This document shows, piece after piece, positions 1-5,720 of a stretch of DNA of 9,824 bases. The notes beneath the pieces were generated by a model. It was not told the DNA's origin. It saw only the letters and a list, made by a program, of their open reading frames with translations, and searched no databases. Both the position numbers and the translations under genes were made by a program. Within the stretch, counting starts at the first letter, position 1, and each line of letters begins with the position of its first letter. The DNA comes from Rhodoferax sp. (GTDB lineage: Bacteria > Pseudomonadota > Gammaproteobacteria > Burkholderiales > Burkholderiaceae_C): contig JAQGMQ010000327.1 of assembly GCA_028292305.1 (NCBI GenBank), positions 1 through 9,824 on the forward strand. Reading direction: 5' to 3'.

Positions 1-27
1 GTTGCGCTCAAAAGCGACGAATTTCAT
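1..27 (-). CDS. rplY: 50S ribosomal protein L25, 5' end only (partial)
   Basis: Only the first nine codons are inside the window; the gene continues past base 1. They read MKFVAFERN, which matches the start I know for the L25/Ctc-type protein of Burkholderiales (MKFVAFER...). A strong ribosome binding site, AGGAGTTGATT, sits directly before the ATG on the minus strand. L25 binds 5S rRNA in the large ribosomal subunit. The gene lies downstream of prs in the same direction, the usual prs-rplY(-pth) order in beta- and gammaproteobacteria. The identification rests on nine residues plus position, so the long or short L25 form cannot be told apart. Confidence 0.72.
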
Positions 28-36
28 AATCAACTC
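28..36 (-). promoter_or_regulatory. Shine-Dalgarno site of rplY
   Basis: On the minus strand the bases before the rplY ATG read AGGAGTTGATT. AGGAG ends six bases before the start codon. This is the best ribosome binding site in the window and fits a highly expressed ribosomal protein gene. Confidence 0.7.
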
Positions 37-73
37 CTGTTGAAGTGCATCGCGACCAATGCCACTTCGTTTT

Positions 74-121
74 AAAAAGCCCGCGGCGCCCCGACCGCAT
101 TGATGCAGCCGACAGGCGCCG
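74..121 (-). terminator. possible terminator or attenuator between prs and rplY
   Basis: On the minus strand, bases 121-115 (CGGCGCC) can pair with 90-84 (GGCGCCG). Inside the loop, GCAT (106-103) can pair with ATGC (100-97). The structure is followed by CGGGC and a run of five Ts (78-74). It lies after prs and about 46 bases before the rplY start, so it could end or attenuate transcription into rplY. The five bases between stem and T-run make it an imperfect intrinsic terminator. No energy calculation was made. Confidence 0.35.
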
Positions 122-128
122 GACAGAA

Positions 129-243
129 GGTGTGGGTATTTTTGCTGCGCGGGCTGATCTTGCATCTTCGGTCCTCGTCGTACAGGTGTACGGCTCAGGT
201 CCTCGACGCAAGCCTGGCCAGCTCGCTACGAAATCTCCACACC
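129..243 (-). repeat. 115-bp imperfect palindromic element A, downstream of prs
   Basis: The ends are a perfect 7-bp inverted repeat (GGTGTGG at 129-135, CCACACC at 237-243). The centre is CGTAC-AGGT-GTACG at 179-192. Folding about base 186 pairs much of the sequence, with mismatches and small bulges. On the minus strand it shares CGTAGCGAG, CGTAC-N4-GTACG and a following GAGGA with the element at 8790-8931, in the same order, so the two look like diverged members of one family. It begins 26 bases after the prs stop. No ORF of note is inside. It resembles the extragenic palindromic repeats common in Burkholderiales; copy number elsewhere cannot be seen here. Confidence 0.6.
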
Positions 244-269
244 CCCTCGGGCTTGCTTTTTGTCTCAGA

Positions 270-1244
270 TCAGAACAGGTTGTCCTGGTCTGAAAACAAA
301 CTCATCACCGACTCACCGTTGGCAATACGCTGGATCGTTTCGGCGATCAGCGGGGCCACGGTGAGTTGGCGGATTTTTGAACATCCCAGGGCGGCTTCGC
401 TCAATGGAATGGTGTTGGTGACCACCACTTCATCCAGCGCCGAACCCTTGGAGATGCGTTCGATGGCCGGGCCCGAGAAGATCGGGTGCGTGCAATACGC
501 GTAGACCTTCTTGGCGCCGCGTTCCTTCAACACCTCGGCAGCTTTGACCAGCGTGCCGGCGGTGTCGATCATGTCGTCCATGATCACGCAGTTGCGGCCG
601 TCGATTTCGCCGATCACGTGCATCACTTCGCTGACATTGGCCTTGGGGCGGCGCTTGTCGATGATGGCCATGTCGCAACCGAGCTGCTTGGCCAAGGCGC
701 GTGCGCGCACCACACCGCCGACGTCCGGCGAGACCACGATCAGGTCTTCGTAATTCTTCTGGCGCACATCGCCCAGCAGCACCGGCGAAGCATAAATGTT
801 GTCGACCGGAATGTCGAAGAAACCCTGGATCTGGTCGGCATGCAGGTCCATGGTCAGAACGCGGTCCACACCCACGGCCTGCAGCATGTTGGCCACCACC
901 TTGGCCGTGATCGGCACGCGGGCCGAACGCGGACGGCGGTCTTGCCGGGCATAACCGAAATAGGGGATCACGGCGCTGATGCGTTCGGCCGAGGCGCGCT
1001 TGAGGGCGTCGACCATGATCAGCAGTTCCATCAGATTTTCATTGGTCGGCGCGCAGGTGCTTTGCACCACGAAAACGTCGCGGGCCCGCACGTTCTGGTT
1101 GATCTCGACGGTGACTTCACCATCGGAGAACCGGCCGACGTTGGCGGCGCCCAGCGCAATGCCAAGATGCTGGGCGATCTCAGAGGCCATGCCTGGATTG
1201 GCATTGCCAGTGAAAACCATGAAATCGGTGTGATGAGCCTGCAT
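270..1244 (-). CDS. prs: ribose-phosphate pyrophosphokinase (PRPP synthase)
   Basis: This cytosolic enzyme makes 5-phosphoribosyl 1-pyrophosphate from ribose 5-phosphate and ATP, feeding purine, pyrimidine, NAD, histidine and tryptophan synthesis. The 324 residues fit a class I bacterial enzyme (usually about 310-320). Visible motifs, in order: FSDGE at 39-43, the flexible catalytic loop around R100-Q-D-R103 running into RVPITAK (109-115), the metal/ATP region DLHADQ from D133, and the PRPP-binding loop DDMIDTAGT at 223-231. I chose the ATG at 1244 (MQAHHTDFMVFTGN) because homologues start with this wording; the open frame runs 21 codons further upstream but into non-coding sequence after the tRNA. 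The ribosome site is weak (GGAA). It sits between tRNA-Gln and rplY in one direction, as in Pseudomonas. Nothing appears broken. Confidence 0.97.
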   Translation of the reverse strand: MQAHHTDFMVFTGNANPGMASEIAQHLGIALGAANVGRFSDGEVTVEINQNVRARDVFVVQSTCAPTNENLMELLIMVDALKRASAERISAVIPYFGYARQDRRPRSARVPITAKVVANMLQAVGVDRVLTMDLHADQIQGFFDIPVDNIYASPVLLGDVRQKNYEDLIVVSPDVGGVVRARALAKQLGCDMAIIDKRRPKANVSEVMHVIGEIDGRNCVIMDDMIDTAGTLVKAAEVLKERGAKKVYAYCTHPIFSGPAIERISKGSALDEVVVTNTIPLSEAALGCSKIRQLTVAPLIAETIQRIANGESVMSLFSDQDNLF

Positions 1245-1301
1245 GAGGGTTCCGGCGATGAATAAACTGTGCTGTACGCCAACGCCCGGGCGCCATTTGC
1301 C

Positions 1302-1316
1302 GCGCACCTTGTGCGC
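1302..1316 (-). other. small hairpin in the tRNA-Gln/prs spacer
   Basis: Bases 1302-1307 (GCGCAC) and 1311-1316 (GTGCGC) are a perfect 6-bp inverted repeat with a 3-base loop, 29 bases beyond the tRNA 3' end and about 57 bases before prs. There is no T-run after it on either strand, so it is not a convincing terminator. It may be part of the prs leader or of tRNA 3' processing. No convincing sigma-70 promoter was found in 1245-1344. Confidence 0.3.
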
Positions 1317-1344
1317 TATGTCATGCCTCGGCGTTCAACATATT

Positions 1345-1421
1345 TGGCAGGGGAAGAAGGATTCGAACCTTCGCATGCTGGAATCAAAATCCAGTGCCTT
1401 AACCAACTTGGCGACTCCCCT
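1345..1421 (-). tRNA. tRNA-Gln (anticodon UUG)
   Basis: The minus strand folds as a full cloverleaf of 77 bases with the 3' CCA encoded (1347-1345). The acceptor stem is AGGGGAG with TTCCCCT (last pair G-U), with discriminator base G. The anticodon stem is CTGGA/TCCAG around the loop TTTTGAT, giving anticodon TTG at 1387-1385. The T arm is GAAGG-TTCGAAT-CCTTC. It decodes CAA (and CAG by wobble). It lies between ispE and prs, the position of tRNA-Gln in the matching Pseudomonas cluster. The 5' end has only five bases between it and a strong hairpin (1427-1451). Confidence 0.97.
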
Positions 1422-1426
1422 ACACG

Positions 1427-1451
1427 GGTAGACCGTGAAACACGACCTACC
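1427..1451 (-). other. 11-bp RNA hairpin just upstream of tRNA-Gln
   Basis: The minus strand reads an 11-base arm (GGTAGGTCGTG), loop TTT, and an 11-base arm (CACGGTCTACC). All 11 positions pair if two G-U wobbles are allowed. On the plus strand those two positions are A-C mismatches, so the structure is better as RNA of the ispE-to-tRNA transcript than of the opposite strand. It ends five bases before the tRNA 5' end and has no T-run, so a role in pre-tRNA processing or transcript ends is more likely than simple intrinsic termination. Confidence 0.55.
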
Positions 1452-1456
1452 GATTA

Positions 1457-1495
1457 ACTTTTATGAAGCTGCGCCGCAGCTTCAATTATAAAAGT
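1457..1495 (-). other. two-part hairpin overlapping the ispE stop codon
   Basis: The minus strand holds an outer stem ACTTTTAT/ATAAAAGT (1495-1488 with 1464-1457) and an inner stem GAAGCTGC/GCAGCTTC (1483-1476 with 1472-1465), loop GGC. A 4-base bulge on one side separates them. Both 8-bp stems are perfect. The last codons of ispE and its TGA lie in the 5' arm. After the hairpin the minus strand reads GTTAATCGG with no run of Ts, so it is a weak candidate for intrinsic termination. It may instead protect or process the ispE 3' end ahead of the tRNA. Confidence 0.5.
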
Positions 1496-2381
1496 CTTTC
1501 ACTTTAACCATCGCGGTGGCCCACCCTAACAAGGGATGAACCGCCATATTGCTGCACTTGCGTACCTGCCACCGGCTGTCGACATCTGACGTGTCAACCA
1601 CCGCGGACTGGCCTGCAAACCTTTCCTTGCCATCGCTTGGAAGGGGTGCAAACACCGCACTTCCCGAGCCGGTCATCCTGCCGCTAAGGCCTTTGCCTGC
1701 AAGCCATTCCAGCGCTTGCGATACGGCAGGACAAAGCCTCTGAGCTACCGGCTGCAAGACGTTTTCACCGAAGTGAAAAGGATGTGCAGCAAAGCCTGAG
1801 ATTATAGCACTAGCAAAATCGCGTTTCAGCCCGGCATCCGAAAAAATCGTTCTGGTCTCCAATCCGTCCTGCGGCTTGACCACCAGAAAGTCGCCGGGCG
1901 GCAACTCAACCGGCGTGATTCTCTCACCAATTCCTTCGACCCAGGCGTTGCGGCCGCGTAAAAAAAATGGCACGTCGGCGCCGAGCTGCAAGCCCAGGGT
2001 TTCGAGCTGGGCCAAGGGCAGGTTCAAACCCCACAGCCGGTTCAGGGCGAGCAGCGTGGAAGCGGCGTCCGACGAGCCACCGCCCATGCCGGCCTGCGCG
2101 GGCACGCGCTTCTCGATGCCGATGTGTGCGCCCAATTTCGCATCGCCCTGCGTGCGCAGCAGCCGCGCGGCCCGCAGCACCAAATCGTCTGCGGGCAGGG
2201 GCGTGGTCAGGTCTTCGCGGGTCAGCGCGCCGTCGCTGCGCAGCTCGAAGTGCAGGGTGTCGCACCAGTCGATCAGCATGAAGGCGGACTGCAGCAGGTG
2301 GTAGCCGTCGCTGCGCTGCCCGGTGATGTGCAGGAACAGATTCAACTTGGCCGGCGCCGGCACGTCGTAGATGGCCTTCAT
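1482..2381 (-). CDS. ispE: 4-diphosphocytidyl-2-C-methyl-D-erythritol kinase
   Basis: This GHMP-family kinase phosphorylates CDP-methylerythritol in the cytosolic non-mevalonate (MEP) pathway to isopentenyl diphosphate. The protein has 299 residues. Visible motifs: PAPAKLNLFLHI with the catalytic-region K12, the ATP loop PAQAGMGGGSSDAA (about 94-107), the putative catalytic D136 in GADVPFFL, and MTGSGSAVF (236-244). The ATG at 2381 was chosen because it begins the conserved MKAIYDVPAPAKLN segment; the frame stays open upstream but overlaps lolB. It starts four bases after the lolB stop, so coupling is likely. Oddities: the NDL usually seen here reads N207-V-L, a T8 run lies in the PFFL codons, the GC content falls in the last 160 codons, and the tail after HPLLGWA is extended into a hairpin. 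The core motifs are intact, so it is probably functional. Confidence 0.95.
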   Translation of the reverse strand: MKAIYDVPAPAKLNLFLHITGQRSDGYHLLQSAFMLIDWCDTLHFELRSDGALTREDLTTPLPADDLVLRAARLLRTQGDAKLGAHIGIEKRVPAQAGMGGGSSDAASTLLALNRLWGLNLPLAQLETLGLQLGADVPFFLRGRNAWVEGIGERITPVELPPGDFLVVKPQDGLETRTIFSDAGLKRDFASAIISGFAAHPFHFGENVLQPVAQRLCPAVSQALEWLAGKGLSGRMTGSGSAVFAPLPSDGKERFAGQSAVVDTSDVDSRWQVRKCSNMAVHPLLGWATAMVKVKDFYN

Positions 2382-2385
2382 GATG

Positions 2386-2916
2386 TCATCGCTCGAAGAC
2401 GACGCGCAGGTCCGCGGCCGGCAGGGGATCGTTGCGGTGCGCCGACACCCGGCCGTCGGCCACGCGCGACAGGTCGGCGCGCCAGCCCGGCACTTCGGTG
2501 GCGCGGCCGGCCAGCCAGTCGAACAGGGCCGCGACAGGAATGACGCTGCCGGTCGCTTGTTGCACCAGTGCATCGATGGAGTCGAAGGAGCGGGTCTTGC
2601 CGTCGGCGAGCAGCCTGGCCTCGCCGGGCTGCCACGACAACACGGCCAGCGTGCCGCCCAGCGGCGTGAACAGGGCCAGTTCGCCCGACTGTGCCGAGCC
2701 CTTGAGCTCGAAGCCGGCGCTGAAGGATTGCGATGCCGAATCTTCAACTTGCAACGCCAGCCGGCCGGTCCAGAACGCGGCATCGGCGGCACCGTCGCGC
2801 TTCAGCAATCCGGGGTTGGCGCAGCCGGCCATGGCGGCACAAAACAGCACCAGCAAGCAGGCCCTCAGCGCCGCCACCGGCCACCCGAAGCCCGGGCGTG
2901 CGGTCAAGACGCTCAA
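2386..2916 (-). CDS. lolB: outer-membrane lipoprotein insertion protein LolB
   Basis: LolB receives lipoproteins from the periplasmic carrier LolA and inserts them into the inner leaflet of the outer membrane. It is itself a lipoprotein. The 176-residue reading has a hydrophobic signal (about 14-28) and a lipobox MAGC with acylated C32. The next residue is Ala rather than Asp, which fits outer-membrane sorting. The mature part carries family-like segments: GRLAL (51-55), GELALFTPLG (78-87), and later SIDALVQQATGSVIPVAALFDWL. The chosen start is TTG at 2916, overlapping the TGA of the TPR gene (TTGA). A TTG at codon 5 or a GTG at codon 14 would also keep a usable signal peptide, so the exact start is uncertain. 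It lies between the TPR gene and ispE in a tightly packed operon, as in Pseudomonas. Confidence 0.88.
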   Translation of the reverse strand: MSVLTARPGFGWPVAALRACLLVLFCAAMAGCANPGLLKRDGAADAAFWTGRLALQVEDSASQSFSAGFELKGSAQSGELALFTPLGGTLAVLSWQPGEARLLADGKTRSFDSIDALVQQATGSVIPVAALFDWLAGRATEVPGWRADLSRVADGRVSAHRNDPLPAADLRVVFER

Positions 2917-4694
2917 AGCTTCACACGCAGGCGCTTGAGGGTTTCCTGCAGGGTTTCGTTCTCGTTGTTGATCAGCAGGCCTTCTTTCCAGACCGTGGCG
3001 GCCCGGTCGCGCTGGCCCACGCTCCAGAGAATCTCGCCCAGGTGCGCCGCGATTTCGGCGTCGGGCTTGGCCTTGTAGGCCTGGTCGAGGATGCGCAGTG
3101 CCTCTTCCTTGTTGCCCATGCGGAATTCGACCCAGCCCAGGCTGTCGGAAATGAACGGGTCGTTCGGCACGAATTCAAGCGCCTTCTGGATCAGTTGGCG
3201 GGCTTCGGGCAAGCGCACGTTGCGATCGGCGAGTGAATAGCCCAGCGCGTTGTAGGCGTGGTGGAAGTCGGGCTTGATGGTGATCAGCTCGCGCAGCAGG
3301 CGCTCCATTTCGTCGAGCTTGTCGAGCTTCTCGGCGACCATGGCCTGGTCGTACAGCAGGTCGACGTCTTTCGGGTCCTTGGCGATGGCCGCGGCCAGCA
3401 GGTCGTAAGCGCCCTGGTAGTCCTTGTTGTCGCGCAGCAATTGCACTTCGGCCGACAGCTTCAGGCGCGTCTCGGCGGCGTTGCGTTCGGGCAGGGCGCG
3501 GATCAGCGCACGGGCCTCGGTCATCTTGCCCTGTTTGGCCAGCAGCGAGGCGCGCCGGTTCTGCGCGCCGAACAGGTCTTCGGCGTTGTCGATCTTGTTC
3601 AGCCAGGCTTCGGCGCCCGGGTAATCCTTGCGCTTCTCGGCCACCTGCGCCAATGCCAGATACGCCTGGGCCAGGCCGCGGCTGCGTTCTTCGGATGCCG
3701 GCAGGGCCTGTGCCAGGGTAACGAAGCGCTGCAACGAGGCCTCGGCGGCCGGCAACTGGTTGTCTTGCGCCTGCAGCGTGCCCTGCACCAGCCAGGCTTC
3801 GGCGAAGTCGGGTTTCTCCGTGGTGACCAGCACCAGTTGCTGATTCGCCTCGGCATAGCGCAGGCCGTCGAGCAGGACGCGGGCGTAGGCCATGCGCATC
3901 TCGGGCGCGGGCTGGCCGTTCATGTAGTCCTTGACGATGGGCTCGGCCAGCGGAATCTTCGGCCCCATCATTTCAAGCGCCAGCAGCGCCGGGCCGTCGG
4001 CCTTGGCGTCCAGCGCCTGGCCGCGACGCGCCGCCTCGAGAGCGCCCGAGCTGTCGCCGGCCAGGAGCCGCATGCGGCCCACCGTGGTCCAGGCCGCGGC
4101 GCCAACCGCCTTGTCCTGCAGGTAGGCGGCAAGCGCTTCCTCGACCACGCTGGCCGCCAGGGGCTTGTCGGTCACGCGGGCGTAGGTGCGCGGGATGGCG
4201 GCAAAGGCAATGGGCCGTTCCAGCAGGTCGACCATGGCCAGGTCGGCGCGCAGTGGCTCCAGCGTGTCCTGCACGCGGTTCAGTGCGACAAGAATCTGCA
4301 GCAGATAACGGTTGGCGTCGCGGGAATCGGGCTGGGCTTCGTGCCAGGCGCGGGCCGCCTGCAGCGCCGCGTCGCCCGAGCGCGATTGCAGCGCGATTTC
4401 CACCGCGCGCTGGAACAGGCGGCCGTCGTTCGACTTGCGCGCGCTGTCCAGGATCAGAGAAAACGCCGCGCCCGGCTCACCGCCGCTCAGGTTCAGCTCG
4501 CCAAGGAACAGTTCGTAGAACAGCTCCGCCGTCATGGCTGAATGGATGATGGGCTCGTCCGATGTGTCGGCCGGTGGCGCCATGGCGGCCTGGGCGTGCA
4601 CGGTGGTGATGGTGACGGCGGTCACGCCGACGGCCATCGTCAGGTAGGCCAGGGTTGCCAGGCCGTGGGAGGCCAATCGTTGGAATCGCTTCAT
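2913..4694 (-). CDS. secreted TPR protein, LbcA-like by position and architecture
   Basis: The protein has 593 residues. An N-terminal Sec-type signal is visible: basic MKRFQR, a hydrophobic stretch to about residue 32, and a possible cleavage after VHA (34) or AQA (36). The rest is alpha-helical tetratricopeptide repeats, clearest from about residue 290 on. Examples are PDFAEAWLVQGTLQAQ and, near the C-terminus, HHAYNALGYSLADRN and DPFISDSLGWVEFRMGN. TPR proteins are protein-binding scaffolds; this one should act in the periplasm. Its position before lolB-ispE-tRNA-Gln-prs matches P. aeruginosa PA4667 (LbcA), the lipoprotein adaptor of the protease CtpA. Here there is no cysteine anywhere in the reading, so it cannot be a lipoprotein. 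I chose ATG 4694 because it begins the signal peptide; the longer GTG start at 4760 would bury it. The LbcA role is inference. Confidence 0.85.
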   Translation of the reverse strand: MKRFQRLASHGLATLAYLTMAVGVTAVTITTVHAQAAMAPPADTSDEPIIHSAMTAELFYELFLGELNLSGGEPGAAFSLILDSARKSNDGRLFQRAVEIALQSRSGDAALQAARAWHEAQPDSRDANRYLLQILVALNRVQDTLEPLRADLAMVDLLERPIAFAAIPRTYARVTDKPLAASVVEEALAAYLQDKAVGAAAWTTVGRMRLLAGDSSGALEAARRGQALDAKADGPALLALEMMGPKIPLAEPIVKDYMNGQPAPEMRMAYARVLLDGLRYAEANQQLVLVTTEKPDFAEAWLVQGTLQAQDNQLPAAEASLQRFVTLAQALPASEERSRGLAQAYLALAQVAEKRKDYPGAEAWLNKIDNAEDLFGAQNRRASLLAKQGKMTEARALIRALPERNAAETRLKLSAEVQLLRDNKDYQGAYDLLAAAIAKDPKDVDLLYDQAMVAEKLDKLDEMERLLRELITIKPDFHHAYNALGYSLADRNVRLPEARQLIQKALEFVPNDPFISDSLGWVEFRMGNKEEALRILDQAYKAKPDAEIAAHLGEILWSVGQRDRAATVWKEGLLINNENETLQETLKRLRVKL

Positions 4695-4819
4695 CGACCC
4701 ATAATAATCCAAGGGCAATAACCGTTGCCCATTGCTGCCTGCCATAGTCCGGCTTTTCACATTGCCTTTGCCAACGGTTTACACAACGGCTTTTTGCGCG
4801 AGCCGCCACACGAGACAAG
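4695..4819. promoter_or_regulatory. divergent spacer between the TPR operon and mutM
   Basis: These 125 bases separate two divergent genes, so promoters for both should lie here. The spacer is more AT-rich than the genes. Toward the TPR gene, TATTAT occurs about 10 bases before the start, too close to be a comfortable -10 box. An inverted repeat GGGCAA-N6-TTGCCC lies at 4713-4730 and could be an operator or chance. Toward mutM, TTGCCT and TTTACACA are seen but not at good spacing. No promoter can be placed with confidence. Confidence 0.4.
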
Positions 4820-5635
4820 ATGCCTGAATTACCCGAAGTCGAAGTCACCCGGCTAAGTTTTGCCGACCGCATTGCCGGCGCCGAGATTTTCAGCGCCCAC
4901 CTGGGCAAGCCATTGCGTTGGGCCCTGGGTGGCGACCCGGACGATCTGGTGGGTCGCACGGTGCTGGACGTGCGCCGGCGCGGCAAATATCTGTTGCTCG
5001 ACCTGAGCCGCGGCGTGCTGCTGATCCACCTCGGCATGTCGGGCAGCCTGAGTTTTGCGGCGCAACCACCGGCCCCGGGCAGCCACGACCATTTCGACCT
5101 GGTCACCAGCCGCGGCACGCTGCGGCTGAACGACCCGCGCCGGTTCGGGGCGGTGGTGTATGCCGAATCCGAGGGTTCGCCCAACGCCATCAAGCTGCTC
5201 GGTCGGCTGGGCATGGAGCCGCTGGGCGACGCGTTCGACCTGAAGGCCTTCCAGGACGGCCTGCGCGCACGCCAGTCACCGATCAAGCAGGTGTTGCTGG
5301 CCGGCGAGGTGGTGGTCGGCGTGGGCAACATCTATGCGTCAGAAGCGCTGTTCATGGCCGGCATCCGTCCCACGGTGCGGGCGGCGGCCATCAGCAAACC
5401 CAGGGTGAGCAAGCTGCATGCCGCGGTGCGCGAGGTGCTGACCCGCGCGGTGCTGAAGGGCGGCAGCACGCTGCGCGACTTCTCGAACGCCCAGGGCCAG
5501 AGCGGCTACTTCCAGCTCGAGGCCATGGTGTACGACCGGCATGGCCAGCCGTGCCGGGTCTGCGCCACGCCGATCCAGCAGATGCGGCAAGGCCAGCGGT
5601 CGACCTATTTCTGCCCGCAATGCCAGAAGAGGTGA
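4820..5635 (+). CDS. mutM: formamidopyrimidine-DNA glycosylase (Fpg/MutM)
   Basis: This bifunctional glycosylase/AP lyase removes 8-oxoguanine and ring-opened purines from DNA, the first step of the GO oxidative-damage system. The 271 residues match the usual length. The N-terminus MPELPEVEV gives the catalytic P2 (after Met removal) and E3. K56 in GKYLLL corresponds to the conserved Lys57 of the E. coli enzyme. HLGMSGSL, DPRRFGA and VGVGNIYASEALF are all present. The C-terminal zinc finger has Cys 245, 248, 265 and 268 (CRVC...CPQC), with R260 before the last pair. The ATG at 4820 is fixed by the need for an N-terminal MPE. The ribosome site is weak (GAGACAAG). It is divergent from the TPR operon and precedes the dynamin-like gene by 85 bases. 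Confidence 0.97.
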   Translation: MPELPEVEVTRLSFADRIAGAEIFSAHLGKPLRWALGGDPDDLVGRTVLDVRRRGKYLLLDLSRGVLLIHLGMSGSLSFAAQPPAPGSHDHFDLVTSRGTLRLNDPRRFGAVVYAESEGSPNAIKLLGRLGMEPLGDAFDLKAFQDGLRARQSPIKQVLLAGEVVVGVGNIYASEALFMAGIRPTVRAAAISKPRVSKLHAAVREVLTRAVLKGGSTLRDFSNAQGQSGYFQLEAMVYDRHGQPCRVCATPIQQMRQGQRSTYFCPQCQKR

Positions 5636-5662
5636 ATCCCTGGCCCTCTCGGTTGAGCCCGA

Positions 5663-5671
5663 TGCTATATT
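5663..5671 (+). promoter_or_regulatory. possible extended -10 promoter for the GTPase-mutY pair
   Basis: In the 85-base gap after mutM, TGC-TATATT at 5663-5671 fits an extended -10 element (TGN followed by a TATAAT-like hexamer). It would start transcription near 5678 and leave a leader of roughly 43 bases. No good -35 hexamer is found at 17 bases, which an extended -10 can tolerate. No intrinsic terminator is visible after mutM, so readthrough from mutM is equally possible. Confidence 0.35.
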
Positions 5672-5720
5672 TTGCCGAGATGCTTCCATTCCCCACGGCC
5701 AACTCCTTCAAAAACCCCTA

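Noticed and set aside
8..211. 67-codon minus-strand frame between prs and rplY
   Set aside because: It covers the palindrome and the rplY leader, has no ribosome site, and runs out of frame over the rplY start.
1243..1457. Short plus-strand frames over the tRNA giving peptides such as GEEGFEPSHAG
   Set aside because: This is the well-known false peptide from reading antisense to a tRNA gene.
3258..4541. 427-codon plus-strand open frame opposite the TPR gene
   Set aside because: The low-complexity G/Q/L/V/H-rich product is typical of the antisense frame of a GC-rich gene; the minus-strand frame has a signal peptide and TPR motifs.
4713..4730. GGGCAA-N6-TTGCCC inverted repeat as a regulator operator
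   Set aside because: Six-base arms can occur by chance and no matching regulator is known; kept only as a note in the divergent spacer.
4477..5331. 284-codon minus-strand frame across the mutM/TPR divergent spacer
   Set aside because: It overlaps both mutM and the start of the TPR gene and has no family signature.
5541..5720. 60-codon N-terminal extension of the dynamin-like protein
   Set aside because: It overlaps the end of mutM in another frame, has Arg/Ser-rich antisense-like composition, and contains no family sequence; GTG 5721 begins the recognisable protein.
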